DNA from: Rhynchonema sp. JSB1_4
Lineage: Eukaryota; Nematoda; Chromadorea; Monhysterida; Xyalidae
DNA length: 64,000 bases
Reading direction: 5' to 3'
NCBI GenBank assembly: GCA_030248065.1
Contig: JASAMV010004129.1
Location: forward strand, 1-64,000
Shown here piece by piece: positions 1 through 14,400 of this stretch. Position numbers and translations under genes: made by a program. Every line of letters begins with the position of its first letter. Position 1 is the stretch's first letter. Under the pieces are notes generated by a model. The model was not told the DNA's origin. It ran no database searches and worked only from the letters and a program-made list of their open reading frames with translations.

Positions 1-119
1 TCCCAGGAATTACATATGGTGGTCTAACCTCTTTAAAATGAACTTCCGTGCAGGGAATGAGAAGAGGGTTGGGCATGACTTGCCGAACTAAAACCGCCTC
101 ACGCACATTGACATTACAG

Positions 120-399
120 GTATTTCCATTCGATCCTGCTGTCATCTGAACTGAAAATCGCCAAGCCCTCCGCAGAAATATTCAAACAAGCCATGTGGCA
201 GCTGAATTTATCTGATCCAAATCAATTGTTGCACATTGGTGACCAGACCGAAGTTGATTGCGTCGCCGCACAAGATGCCGGATGTCAGGCAGCGCAGCTG
301 AGACCGAATTTGTACAAGAAACAGGTGTACTATGTGGATGGCATGCACACTCTGGCTGTGTTGTCGGATGTTTTTGTGTTGCTTGATGATCATTCGTAG
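120..399 (+). CDS. HAD-superfamily hydrolase, HDHD3-like, 3'-terminal exon (partial gene)
   Basis: This is the last exon of a gene that begins left of the window. It follows an acceptor ending ATTACAG at 119 and stays open to a TAG at 397-399. The exon holds the C-terminal half of a haloacid-dehalogenase fold. The motif III lysine is seen in KIAKPSAEIF. Motif IV follows as HIGDQTEVDCVAAQDAGC, where the GD..xxD acidic residues bind Mg2+ and the GAxxAG-like turn is typical. The spacing of these motifs and the short tail after them resemble HDHD3/REG-2-like phosphatases. The substrate cannot be inferred. The nucleophile DxD (motif I) and cap domain must lie upstream and are not visible. A polyadenylation-like AATAAA occurs at 828-833. 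Confidence 0.75.
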
Positions 400-690
400 C
401 GCTGATTTGTTTCTCTTTTTTAATAAGTTACAAATTGATTGTTTTGTCTGGTCGTTTGCTCAACAATGCGTTTTACAACTATTTCAATCTATATTTTTAT
501 TTTTTCAAGATATAAAGCATAAATTGAAGCTTGGTTATCGCGAAGCTATTTTTGGTATCGTCAACAGGTGTTAATCCTGATCAATACTTGACCACTTCGT
601 CCAGAATATGCGTTATTCTGTAAAACAGTTTCGTTTGTCCCTCGAAGTTAAGATTATCGATCGATAAGGATCGCCTGAAGACTTGCTGCA

Positions 691-765
691 ATGTCGAAAA
701 CTTGTTTCGTTTCAAAAAACTCCGGGCGGCATGTTGGAGCAGGCGTCTTCGAACGGTGAGGTGGC
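691..765 (+). pseudogene. Decayed copy of RNF113 exon 1 (candidate)
   Basis: The stretch starting ATGTCGAAAAC near 694 and ending at a GGTGAG donor-like site resembles the first coding exon of RNF113 at 6170-6257. Shared blocks in the same order are GCAATGTCG, AAAC, TTGTTTCGTT, CAAAAA, GGGCGGC and the terminal CGGTGAG. Small indels shift the frame, so only a short peptide could be made. I infer a partial duplicate of the gene's 5' end lying about 5.5 kb upstream of the intact copy. Chance similarity or a divergent functional 5' exon cannot be excluded. Confidence 0.4.
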
Positions 766-827
766 CTTTTTTCTTGGAAGTTTAGTTTGGTTATTTGAAA
801 CATTTCAAAGCAAGATCATTTTCCAAT

Positions 828-833
828 AATAAA
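828..833 (+). terminator. Possible polyadenylation signal of HAD hydrolase gene
   Basis: AATAAA hexamer about 430 bp after the hydrolase stop codon. No nearer canonical hexamer was noticed; the hexamer alone is weak evidence. Confidence 0.3.
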
Positions 834-1297
834 GGCCGGTCTTTTTTTTCACGTCGTGAGTCTGCACGAGTATACGTGCTTTTATCACGCGAGTAGGCAG
901 GCTTCATGTTGGTCTTGTCAGTAGGCAGGCAATATTTTTTAACAATGTCTGTCTGGTGGACGGTGAATCAAGGGGAATTGTGTGTGTCTTGTGTTACTGT
1001 TTTCAAATTTGGCGAATATATTTTTCCGAATTTATTCTAAAACTTCATGTAGGTTCTTGTGTTTCTCTGCCTTTCCTCAGCGATTGAATTTCGAACATTC
1101 TTTCGTTTGTTCGCTGACAAGTTGACTACTGACCGAGACATTAGCCATCATCCTAAGGAACCATAACTTATGCTTTACTCTTCCGTCCAGGATACTCACG
1201 ACGCAGCGTTTTGAGTTAGTATTTGATCTTCGATCGATAACTTTTGTGACCCACTCCAGTGTTCCTGAACGTCTTACGTTCTGCGTTACGAACTGTG

Positions 1298-4200
1298 ATG
1301 CAAATGGAAACGGCGTCGGTCGTTGATGGCCAGGTAACATTTTGTTATCATTATATATATTATATTTATATATATTTATATTTATATATTATATTTATTT
1401 TGTTATCGTCACCCTAAATTCTTCAGGAATCGGCCGTACCGCAGTCAGAATATCCGATGCCATCGCAAATGCTGCACCTACTTGATAAATTCGTGTTCCC
1501 TCACTTGACGAATGGTGATGACAAAAGAAATGCGTCATTAGTGTGTCACGCATTCAATCAGCAAATGCACACCCGGCACGCTTGGCGGCATGTGGAAGCG
1601 ATAGCGATTATTCAAACAGGCGCCTCCAATCTCGATGTTGGTTCCACAGTATCTTCGTGTTGCTTTTTTTGCCAACTGAGTGAATTTGTGAGTAATTGTG
1701 TCACCGCTGTACTGTTGACCTCGACTAATATCGATTTCTAGAATTCTAAATTTGAACAACATTTTGTTTTGATGTCCAGCTTTTCCATTCGTGCACTTGA
1801 CGTTGAATGGTGAAGAGATCTTGTCGCAGACATGAAAGGGCAAAACTCAGCGCTGTCACACTATTGCAACGTATTATACCAGTGGAGTGTGGCTAACTTG
1901 TCGTTGCCCTCTCTCACTGGCTTGCACTTTTATGCACAGCTGTGATGTTTTACTCCAGCAATCCGCTCAAGGTTCTTTTTGGAGGTCAATTGGCCAGAGG
2001 TGTTCGCACCGACGAGGCCTGGCACCTCGCTCATCTGTGAAAACAGATCGAAACGTGCAAAACTCACTGCTGTTGCATTAATGTGTGTATTTTCATGTTT
2101 CAATCCAGCAACGTTTTCAGTTGTTTTGCATTAATGTGTGTATTTTCATATTTCAATCCAGCAGCGTTTCCAGTTGTTCGTTGTATTTCAGTTGCCGGTC
2201 ATGTGCCTACAATCCAACGGGCGTGAGTGCGCCTGCTTTTTGTCGATCTTCGGCGTCGACGTCGACCAACACGCCAATATCGTGTCTGCCACTGTTCGCC
2301 TGTTCACCAATGTCACGCAGATTCACATTCACAACGCCGTATTTCAAATTCATGACAATTTTCGCGCGGTCATCAACGTGATCAGGACTGATATGAGCCT
2401 GGTGAAACTCGCGCAGTTGCACGTCACTCTTGATGTGGAACAGAGTTGGTGCTTTGATTTGAAAATTTCTTGATTTGATTGTTTTTCTCTGTAGTCGTGG
2501 TTTTTCGTGAGCCTGCCTTTCTATTCACCGATAATTTATGCAACAATTAATTGCCAGTGAAATGTATTAGATTTTTGCCTAAAACTTGAACGCCGGGCCC
2601 TGGGCGTATCAGGTACCAGGTAAAACTTTCCAATTTTGTGCCAAACAAGTGTTTTGCCTGTTTCTGTCAGTTTGCAGCCAAAGTTCGAGACCGGCAATTA
2701 TTTCAAAATCCACCAGCGGTTAAAGCACTGCAAAACCTTTTTTGTTTTAGATATCGACTTTCTCATGTCACTACTGCACACAACCGATGGTGTTCCAATC
2801 GCACTACAATGTCGTGGATCAATAGCGGAACAATGGCAACCGTTCACGCATCGCTTCAGCACCGTGATTGTGAATGATGTTGGTCAGATTTGATCTGATC
2901 TCATGTCGCGAAAACATCACATATGCTGTTTCTCAGCGCTATTTCAGTGTTCCAAACGCCGCGCTGACTCGAATCTTCGTTTGATGTCGAACAATCCACC
3001 AGAACGGCTCGCACATTTTCGTACATCGTTCACGACATCGTCGAAACTGTTGCAATTCTTAAACACTTTGTCGAATGACGGCAGTTTGGAGGAACTCTGG
3101 TTGGAACAGACCGACCTAAGCAACTACACGTACACCGGCCCCGCGATCGGCGTGCGAACTATGCTGGATGCAATAGACATGCTCGTCGGATTGAAGGTTG
3201 ATGGTATGTGGTAAACTCAGATCGTCGACTCAAGTCGTCAACTCAAAGCAGCTCTGAGTGCGTGCGACGAATCGTACATGGCATTAGGCGTGGGTTGACG
3301 ACGTTAGTGGATGATCTCAGTTGACCACATGTCAACACAAGCCGAATTTTGGGTTGCTTGTGCGCTTCGTTATGGTTTCTTCGTTGTGGTGAGGGTATCA
3401 TAGATACGCCAGTGCTGTCCACGCTGCGTAAGCCAGCCAGCCAGCCAGGGAATGGGGAGGGGGGGCGCTTGTCTCGAGCTGGCTAAACCTGGCAACAATT
3501 CTTGGTATTTGGCGGCGGGGTTCAAATCTCTGTCAATTTTACGCCCGCAGCTCGAGTTTCTTCCAACTTTTCGTTGGCTGGGCTGCATTGCAGCTGAGCA
3601 GTTTTGACGTCACCTGGCTGTGGATTGCAGTGAACAGCAATTACAGCAGCACTGAGATGCATCTTTTTGCACAGGAATTCCACCTGAAGTCCTACGGTGA
3701 TTTGGTTGATCTCAATGTGATCGACGGCCCATCGCTTTTATCATTCATCGAGACATTCCAACGCTACCCGCAACTGGTACGGTATTTCGTGAACGCAGGT
3801 GTCTTGTTTCGTTATGACAAAATCACTTTTGTTACTTGCCGTCGTTTGGGATTGACATATACTCGTGCTTGTTGAGGCCAGGGTTTTCTCGAAATTCGCC
3901 TATCAAAATTTAGATACAAATTGGCTAATAGATACAAGTTGGCTAATTCTTGGCTGTAACTTACAGGTAATTGACAGACTTCCAGGTGCAAATAAATATT
4001 TTGGTGTAAATTTCCTTTGAAATGGTTGAACAACAAGCTTGTCACGCTATCATGCAGAGCAGCGTCGATATCGGTGGACGTCTGTGGGACGACGAATCGA
4101 TGAGTACAGAATTGGTCGTGCACGCTCAAGATATCGCGTCGGTGTTGGCGTCGTGTGTCGTCAATTTGGACGACCAACGGCGGCGTCATTTCTCTGTTCG

Positions 4201-4718
4201 CATGCGTGTCAAAAGTATCCAGTTGTGCGACGAATCATCTGCTGGTTAGCAGGATTCATTTGTTTTTTTCTACCGTAAGTTGTCCAGTGCCAAACAAGCT
4301 GCCGTGACTCTACGCGGTGTGTGCGGGCCAGTTAATAACATAACAGCAGTGAGTTTTGCCAGTTTCGGCCTGTTTTCACAGACGGGCAAGGTGCCAGGCC
4401 TCGTCGGTGCGAACACCTCTGGCCAATTGACGTCCAAAAAGGACCTCGAGCAGATAAATTGGCCTCCAGTTAACACGAAACTAATGTTACTTGAAATTCG
4501 CCAAAGTGTAGAGGCGTTAGATTTACGAAAGTTTAGATTGCGGCATTGAAGATAACTTTTTTTAAAACATTGTACATTTGCAAATGACGGGTCGATTGAA
4601 ATCCGTTAACTCAACTGTTCAGGTATGCAACCACACGGACATCAACTCCGTCCAGCCAATGTCTCAGCAGCGATTCGCGCCCGATTTGGTGACGAGGCTG
4701 TTGTTGTGCCTGACATAA
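1298..4718 (+). CDS. F-box-like multi-exon gene of unknown partner specificity
   Basis: Model: exons 1298-1333, 1427-1687, 2192 to about 2447, 2671 to about 2880, 2948 to about 3210, about 3594-3798, about 4036-4236, and 4623-4718 ending in TAA. The first junctions are clean (phase 0); several inner ends are uncertain by tens of bases. Exon 2 reads LLDKFVFPHL, then NASLVCHAFN, then HAWRHVEA. That order matches the F-box pattern (LP..L..IF..L, LVC+.W, W..V), so a role as an SCF ubiquitin-ligase substrate receptor is plausible. The rest contains amphipathic, leucine/valine-rich stretches (for example SLEELWLEQT and LSFIETFQRYPQLV) as in the variable substrate-binding part of many nematode F-box proteins. 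I recognise no named domain there. Introns carry dispersed repeats at 1971-2079, 3222-3344 and 4342-4449. Alternative: a diverged LRR-like protein or a decaying paralogue. Confidence 0.5.
1340..1402. repeat. AT-rich simple repeat (TATATTTA-like)
   Basis: Short low-complexity run of TATAT and TATTTA units filling the first intron of the F-box-like gene. Confidence 0.8.
1971..2079 (-). repeat. Dispersed repeat, inverted copy 1
   Basis: About 105 bp that match, in reverse complement, the segment at 4342-4449. The shared core includes GGCCAGAGGTGTTCGCACC and GACGAGGCCTGGCACCT, with the same ends (TTTTTGGA.GTCAATT and AAAACTCACTGCTGTT). Both copies lie in introns of the F-box-like gene in opposite orientation, so transcripts could fold back. 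Confidence 0.8.
2067..2172 (+). repeat. 53 bp tandem duplication before an exon
   Basis: Two head-to-tail 53 bp units, each containing TGCATTAATGTGTGTATTTT and TTTCAATCCAGCA. They directly precede the splice acceptor at 2191, so the copy ends offer extra CAG sites. Confidence 0.75.
3222..3344. mobile_element. MITE, GTCAACTCAAG family, diverged copy
   Basis: Intronic copy of the family best preserved at 10880-11027. It keeps GTCAACTCAAAGCAGC, a central TACATGGCATT, and a closing CAGTTGACCACATG followed by AAGCC. Confidence 0.6.
4342..4449 (+). repeat. Dispersed repeat, inverted copy 2
   Basis: Partner of the segment at 1971-2079, in the opposite orientation. Although open for 80 or more codons, it is read here as repeat and not exon because its mate is plainly non-coding in the same gene. 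Confidence 0.75.
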
Positions 4719-5375
4719 ATGGTCGATCGGCCAGGATCTCACTGCACACAACAGCTGACGAAGTGGCCAGTTTTCAGTACTCGTCGCACTGTCACTCACT
4801 GCTCATCTGCGCTCGTTTGTGTTCGTGAACTTGCATCGCTGCTTGACGTGTCTGTTATTCTTCTTGCACCATTTGTTTTTTTGCCTGTTTTTTTGTGTTT
4901 TTGATCAAAATTTCGGTTTCTCCGTGTATCAACCGTGAAAATACGTGATCACAATCGAGTTGTATAATGTTATTCGTGCTGTCGGAGGAAATTTTTTTCC
5001 AGCCGTTTTCTTGTGAGACATCAAACTGCGTATACTGTGATTTCGGAACTTTCTACCGGTGGTAACTCAAGTCGCACGCAAGTGCCTGTTTCATGAAATA
5101 ATTTGGTGCTTGCTCTTTGGTTCAGGCTTAATCTGCGATTGCTTGCTCTTTCAACATGTTTCAGTGCAGTTTACTTTGATCGTGTGTGCTTTTCGTCCTT
5201 GTTGGTTTGCAATTTGTGATATTTTCTGCCATGTGATCTGATAAAATAATTTATCTTGCGATGTGCAACGATTCGGGCGATTGAACGTGACATCGTTGCT
5301 GACGTGCACAGCCCTCAAAGACTGTGTTATTTGTGAACTTCTTTTTTCATTACTATTGCTGAATCAAGCAGCCAC
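4719..5375. other. Intergenic, no gene seen
   Basis: T-rich sequence downstream of the F-box-like gene stop. No conserved ORF, RNA gene or repeat was recognised. Confidence 0.5.
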
Positions 5376-6123
5376 TTAAGCGGGCCCGACATTATACATT
5401 TTTGGAGTGACACACACCAATATTACTGCAGAAATAACAAGAAGACATCTGAAGTCACACGTTTTGAAAAGACAATGAAGTCGAACTTCGAAGATTTCAT
5501 TCAGAAATTCACCTCCGAATGTCGACTGCAAGGAACAAAGTTCAATTTGCTGTAGTCGTTCGGCTCCCTAAAAAACAGGCATCGAGCTCAAAAAATAAAG
5601 CAAAAAAATGTTTAGGGCGAAGCACATGGTTCTAAACAGGTACAATTTTATAACACTGAAAATTTCTGTTTGGGCCACACTGTGAATTAGACTTGAACCA
5701 CTAATTTCGACCAGCGTAAAAGATGTTCGCTAGACGTAGGGGAAAAACTTACGCTGGTCGAAACCAGTGCTTCATGTCTATCTCACAGTGTGGCCCAATC
5801 GAAAATTCCCCGTGTTATAAAATTGTACCTCTTTAGAACCATGCGCTTGGCCGATTCATACGGTCGCTGTGGGAATTCGTCTGTGGAACATTTTCTTGTT
5901 TCGTTTCTTGAGCTCGATGCCTGATTTTCAGGGAGCCGAGCGACTACAGCAGATTGAACTTTGTTCCTTGCAATCGATATTCGGAGGTGAATTTCTGAAT
6001 GAAATCTTCGAAGTTCGACTTCATTGTCTTTTCAAAACATGTGACTTCAGATGTATTCTTGTCATTTCTGCAGTAATATTGGTGTGTGTCACTCCAAAAT
6101 GTATAATGTCGCGCCCCCTTTAA
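5376..6123. mobile_element. Large foldback element flanked by TTAA
   Basis: Nearly the whole 740 bp is one long inverted repeat. The left arm begins GCGGGCCCGACATTATA, and the right arm ends with the complement TATAATGTCGCGCCCCC. Matching blocks run inward through TGTGTCACTCC, ACTTCGAAGATTTCAT, the ACAGCA/TGCTGT region, GGTACAATTTTATAACAC and GGGCCACACTGTGA. TTAA occurs immediately outside both ends (5376-5379 and 6120-6123), as in piggyBac-type insertions. No transposase is encoded, so it is non-autonomous. The centre is itself a smaller MITE (5698-5770). The right end lies 47 bp before the RNF113 start codon. Confidence 0.85.
5698..5770. mobile_element. Small MITE nested in the foldback, CACTAATTTCGAC family
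   Basis: The inverted ends are CACTAATTTCGACCAGCGTAA and the complement of TTACGCTGGTCGAAACCAGTG. A second copy of the same family is at 29043-29130. Confidence 0.7.
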
Positions 6124-6169
6124 AAGCTCAAAACTTGACCAGGCTGTTCAGCTCGAAACTGCAATCGCA

Positions 6170-9527
<3,358 letters not shown>

Positions 9528-9797
9528 ATAGACTGACTGTTTGTGGTGGCTCGAGTGGCACCAGGCTGTTTTGGTCACCGCAAAAAATATTATTTTTCAA
9601 ACAGAGTGCCCCTGAAGAGCAGGGGTTCATAATATGAACGATCGGTCACCACAAAGACACTATAGCATGTTGAGGGACACTATGTCGGGTCGCATCAACT
9701 TCACACGGACCCGTTGTGGTTTGACTTTTCATGTTTATTATTATTATACTATTATGAACTATTCCGACGTGGAGCTTAATGCTGCACACAATCATGG

Positions 9798-9803
9798 AAT
9801 AAA
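9798..9803 (+). terminator. Polyadenylation signal of RNF113
   Basis: AATAAA about 270 bp after the RNF113 stop codon, first canonical hexamer in the 3' flank. Confidence 0.55.
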
Positions 9804-10641
9804 TCAACAGACTGATGGTTAGGGTACTGGGCTTTGCTGTTTAATGGGCCTGAACAGCAGCTGTTCCTGTTCTTATCCTTTCCTTTCTTTATTCTTCACT
9901 GGGTTGGCAGCCAAAAGCTCTTTAAAAATAATTTGTAATAATATAGTCATAATAATAATCGTAATAATATCAAAATCATTCTAAACAAACTGCATCAGTA
10001 CGGTAGTTTGCAATTGCTTCCGCGAAAAGATGGGTTGAAAATTCGCACGAAAAATATATAAATATATGTATACGAATGAAAAACAGAAATGAAAACAAAA
10101 TAATATCAAGAAAAAGAAACAACAAGACAGACGGGGTGGCGAACAAAAGTGTAACGATCCTTCCTCAGCATGAAGAGAAATGAAAGAAGCGGAAACGAAA
10201 AAGCTACGTCGTCGACTAGAAAAAAGGTAAAAAAATAGCGGTCACGCTAGGTAACGGTTGAATGTAATGTTGATCTAATAGGAAGTATGTGCACATTCTG
10301 ATAGTTTCACTCGTATACTTGGGTTCGTATACGAAGCGCAGTGTGTGCAGCAACGAAAACAACAAAAAACGAACGCTCAATCGCAAAAATCGGTCACAGT
10401 CGAAAAAAACGGACATTATATCGCAACTCTGTGGTGAATAAGTTAAATTTTGTCGCAGGTTAGTGCAAAAACAAAGACAATCGTTATTATTATACAAATA
10501 TGTTGGAGAAGCGCGAGAGCTTCCTCACTGCTGAGCCGTTTGTATCACTTTGTCACACACGTCACACAAAATACTATACAAACAATGCAATCAGTCGCAC
10601 AACGATACCTAGATATAATCAATCGTTCATAAATAAGTATA

Positions 10642-10826
10642 GGCAAACTACACCAACATGAGCTCGATTTCGTGGTTGGCAGAATAGTGAAACATTCTGA
10701 CGTGGCTGCTGATTTGGGAAATGCTACACGTTGAAGAACACAAAGTGGAGCATGATGATTTTCTCTTTCTATTCGTTTTGAATACACACCACCTGCGAAA
10801 TCGGGCTCGTGTTGGTGTAGTTTGCC
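10642..10826. mobile_element. MITE, GGCAAACTACACC family, copy 1
   Basis: A 185 bp element with about 30 bp inverted ends: GGCAAACTACACCAACA plus GAGC.CGATTTCG on the left, and its complement ending GGTGTAGTTTGCC on the right. The left flank is TA. A related copy lies at 60195-60388, sharing internal CGTGGCTGCTGATTT and TCTCTTTCTATTCGTTT. No coding capacity. Confidence 0.85.
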
Positions 10827-10879
10827 TTATGCGGTAGTCGGGCTCTCTCTCTGAGTGTTCGTTTGGAAGGAATTCAGCC

Positions 10880-11027
10880 GGCTAATATTACAGGGCTTAG
10901 TCAACTCAAGCGATAAAATCACTTCGTCAACTCACAGCAGCCCCGTGTGAGCGCCAGAAATAATACACGACATTCGGGGCTCGACAAAGTTGGTTGACCA
11001 CTTGAGTTGACCACTGTAATATAAGCC
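10880..11027. mobile_element. MITE, GTCAACTCAAG family, best-preserved copy
   Basis: A 148 bp element with ends GGCTAATATTACAG and the complement CTGTAATATAAGCC, followed internally by GTCAACTCAAG and CTTGAGTTGACC. Related copies are at 3222-3344, about 40220-40310 and 40550-40690. It sits about 375 bp beyond the RIM-BP stop codon. Confidence 0.8.
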
Positions 11028-11368
11028 AATCAGTCAGTACAATACAATACAATAGATCCGCAGCGAAATCGATCGACAAGATGGAATTGCGTGTGTGATT
11101 GTGTGTTTGATGCGTGTGTGTGGTACCCCGTCGAGTGTGGTTGCGTATGTACGAGAACCGATTGAAGCGATCGATATAATTGTGTGTGTCGAATGGAATG
11201 GAGTTGGTTTGCGAGTGATGATCATCTAGCGGGCGCAAGAGACATATTGAGTGATGAGTGAGTGATTGAGAGAAGGCTGCAAATCGCACACACAGCAAGT
11301 GATCGGTTGCCAACAGTAGCGTGTTTGTCTGTCTGTCTGTCCATCACAGTCAATTGCAGATTTGTGTT

Positions 11369-11374
11369 TTTATT
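11369..11374 (-). terminator. Polyadenylation signal of the RIM-BP gene
   Basis: AATAAA on the minus strand 29 bp after the TAA at 11403-11405. It supports the very short terminal exon. Confidence 0.65.
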
Positions 11375-11402
11375 GTCCAACCGCGTCCCATCGCCGCACC
11401 AC

Positions 11403-11411
11403 TTACTTCTT
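11403..11411 (-). CDS. RIMBP: RIM-BP terminal coding microexon (Lys-Lys-stop)
   Basis: After the acceptor TATGTTTCAG only AAG AAG TAA is coding. The phase matches the preceding exon, whose donor GTCGGT follows a codon for Lys. AATAAA lies 29 bp further on. Alternatively the previous exon is read through to a stop at 11222, but that stretch looks non-coding. Confidence 0.6.
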   Translation of the reverse strand, partial: KK

Positions 11412-14400
11412 CTGAAACATAGTGCATGTTTATTTATCATTGACGCATTGGAGGTGCACCAAATATAGAAGCAGACTGCCGGATGACCGACCTTCGGCGC
11501 AGCTCCGGCTTTCGGTGCCTGTGATGTTTTGCGCGGTGCTGGCGCCGCTCCACCGGACGTCTTCTTGGCGGGTGCGGCGCCGGGTTTGGCACCGGCTGCC
11601 GGTTTCGCACCAGCGCCGGCCGCCGGTTTGACTGCCGGTTTCGGTCCAGGACCGGCAGACCCGGCCGACGCCGTTGACGCCTGCCGGGGCATGCCGCCGC
11701 CGGCCGGTCGTCGCGCGCCACCATTGGTCATCGGAGGCGACTCGCCCGGCGCGGCACCGGTGTCTTGGAACGTGACGCCTCGTTGCTGCTGTTGTTGCTG
11801 CTGCTGCATCTGTTGTTGTTGACTGTCCAACGATCCCTGTTGCATCATCTGCAGTGACAAAGGCTACTTTGTTCACGCGGATCACCATAATGCATCAGCA
11901 GAACTAAGACACACGGTCACAACGTCGTGCGGGACACTACAGTTAGTCTTGTATACCTACGGCGTTCGGTGCATTTGGCATGGCGACACAGGCATGTCTC
12001 GCGACGTGTTTTCAGATGGAGTACCGACAAAACAACGGGAGACAAAACAGCGGGTACGCACGCAGCTATCTTTGTCATTAGGCTTAGGCTGATGGTTAGG
12101 CTTGCTTTCCATTTTTATAATTGGGTACCCTTGAGACTGCCCTCAGCAAATGTGTATTGAAGTGGGTACCGTCTTTCGAAAACCGCTGTTTTCGCCCCCG
12201 CTGTTTTGCTACCCGCTGTTCAGATTGTGAAATAGGACAGTTAGTGAGAAGCGAATGAATGAAGCAAAAGATAAGATCACAGGATAGATATAAGCGTGTG
12301 AAAGGCTAGACACTCATAACGATGGTGTCGTGTGAAGTGTGTAAGAGAGATATAGAGACTGAGTGACACAACATCCCTCGTAATAGTCATTAAAAATGCA
12401 TTCCAAAAAAGTCTCGAAATTGAACAGTAATTTCACGACACACATTGTGCGGTGTACCTAGTGTGTACAGTCTATGACGTCTAACGTATACGTATAGTGT
12501 ATACATGACAAGCCAGCAGCTTACGTACTTCCGGTCTTTCAGCGGCCATGATGCTTTCCACGGTGCTAGCAGGGGCTGGAGGCCCCATCATCATGTCCTC
12601 TCCCTAAAGGCGCTCAATTACATTTAGTCTCATCTGTGTACTGGTTCGTACAGTTACATGCAGTTTCAAAACGCTTGCGCACAATACATTAAGCGGTTAC
12701 GGTGTTTACATAATATTCATGTAGTATATTTTGAAATTAGCAAGGAAATGAAAAGGCGTCTAAGAAGTCAGTGGACTGATAATGCCCAGCCAGCGGCAGC
12801 GAGACTAGTAAAATGAGTGGCATACGGTGTGTACGGTAACGTTTGAAAAACGAAATCAGTGCGCTGAGGTACCACTAATATGGATCGGCCCGACTGTCAC
12901 GATTGCAGCCGCATGCATATAATACAGTATATCATCCAGTCCACTTCAACGCACACATCCATTCTCAACACGTACCGGTTGTTGTCCCATCATCATCTGC
13001 TGTGTGCCGGGCATCGGCGGCATTTGTGACATGGCCTGGCCGTAGGCGGCGTGCGCCAGTTGACCGAGCATGCCTCCGCCGGGCGCCGGCAGCGCCGCAC
13101 CGGCGCCCGTGAACGGCTCGAGAAAGTTCGACGGCACCAGACCGCGTTGGCCGTTCAGATCACCGATGTAGAAACCGTCCTCGTCCATCTCGCCGTAGAT
13201 CGTGATCACGTCGTTGGCACGGAAGTTCAGCTCGACTTGCTACAATACGATTTATGGGTATATGAAGTCCAAGTTTTGAGGTTGCCACGAACTCTGGTAG
13301 TACTCATCGACTGAAGTGCACGCACCTCTGCGTCGACGTTCGGTGACAATTCGCGTGGATTGTAGTCGAATTTGGCGATCATCTTTTTGGCGGGCGCTGT
13401 CGTAACTGCGTCACGGATGTTTTGTTCGAGGAAGTCACGTCCACCGGATCCTGCGAAACAAATACGATTAACATTCTGGCTGTATATAGCCCTGAATGTG
13501 TCTGAATTGGCGATGACTTACTGAACGATCTGGCGGTGCCTGCTGGTAGCGCAGGCTGTGCGGCGGGTGCACCCGTTTGTCTGGCGTAGTACGGATCGGC
13601 TGCCGGCGGCGGCGGCTGTGGTCCTCTGCCGTATGGATCATAAGGCTGCGCGGCGCGCGTCGGAGGGCCGTATCGGGCCGCTCCGGGGGGATAGGAGGTG
13701 TCTTCGTATGGAGCACCGGGATATGCAGGCATGGCTCGCACGGGCGGACGACGGTAGGCATCGCCCATTGGCAGTGGCTCACCATCGTAGTACGGATCGT
13801 CTAGATACCTGGGTCTGAAATGTAGAAACGTTGATTGTCCTATTACGTTATGTAATGCTGAATCCTTAAATGCGAACCTGTATTCTTCACCAGGAGGCAG
13901 TGACATGTCTCGCCTTCGATCCAGCGACCCGCGACCGTAGTAGTACTCGGCGGCACCGGCGGCACGCGCTGAGTACGGACCTTCGCCGTACCTGCTGCAA
14001 AAAGCATACCACGGTCAAATGAAAGGCGCCTTTTGGTGTTCGAGTGTTCGTGTGGACAAAAGTGTTGGGGAAGTCATCATGGTTTATTGGTTTGTAAATC
14101 AGAGCAGCAGCACCACAGCATCAAATAAGGAACTGAAGATGGAAATCAAACTTCATACTCACATAAATGGTCGACTGGCGAGCACAGGCAACTGTCGTCT
14201 TCTACTACAAACAGCAATAAAACTGCTAAATGAGAGACTACGGTGGTCTATGCGTACATTTACACTTGTGATCTAACGTTACTATCATTTCAGTATGAAA
14301 GTTTAAGCTGGTGATGATATTGTTATTTGTGATCCACACACACTCACCGCTCTCGGTCCGAATCGTAATAGGCGGGCGTGTAATCAGATCGACCGAGTCT

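Larger units (their letters stand above)
400..1297. other. Intergenic stretch between HAD hydrolase and F-box-like gene
   Basis: No convincing gene is visible. It holds the 3' flank of the hydrolase gene (AATAAA at 828-833) and a short segment at 691-765 that resembles RNF113 exon 1 (listed separately). Confidence 0.5.
9528..11402. other. Intergenic space between two converging genes
   Basis: Separates the 3' ends of RNF113 (+) and the RIM-binding protein gene (-). It holds the RNF113 polyA signal, two MITEs (10642-10826, 10880-11027), AT-rich sequence around 9940-10120, and the RIM-BP 3' UTR near its right end. No further gene was seen. Confidence 0.6.

Noticed and set aside
4280..4549. A 89-codon plus-strand frame in the F-box-like gene
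   Set aside because: Most of it is the dispersed repeat whose inverted copy at 1971-2079 is non-coding.
11222..11491. Continuation of the RIM-BP C-terminal exon to a stop at 11222
   Set aside because: Composition changes sharply after the GTCGGT donor, and a terminal microexon with polyA signal fits the phase.
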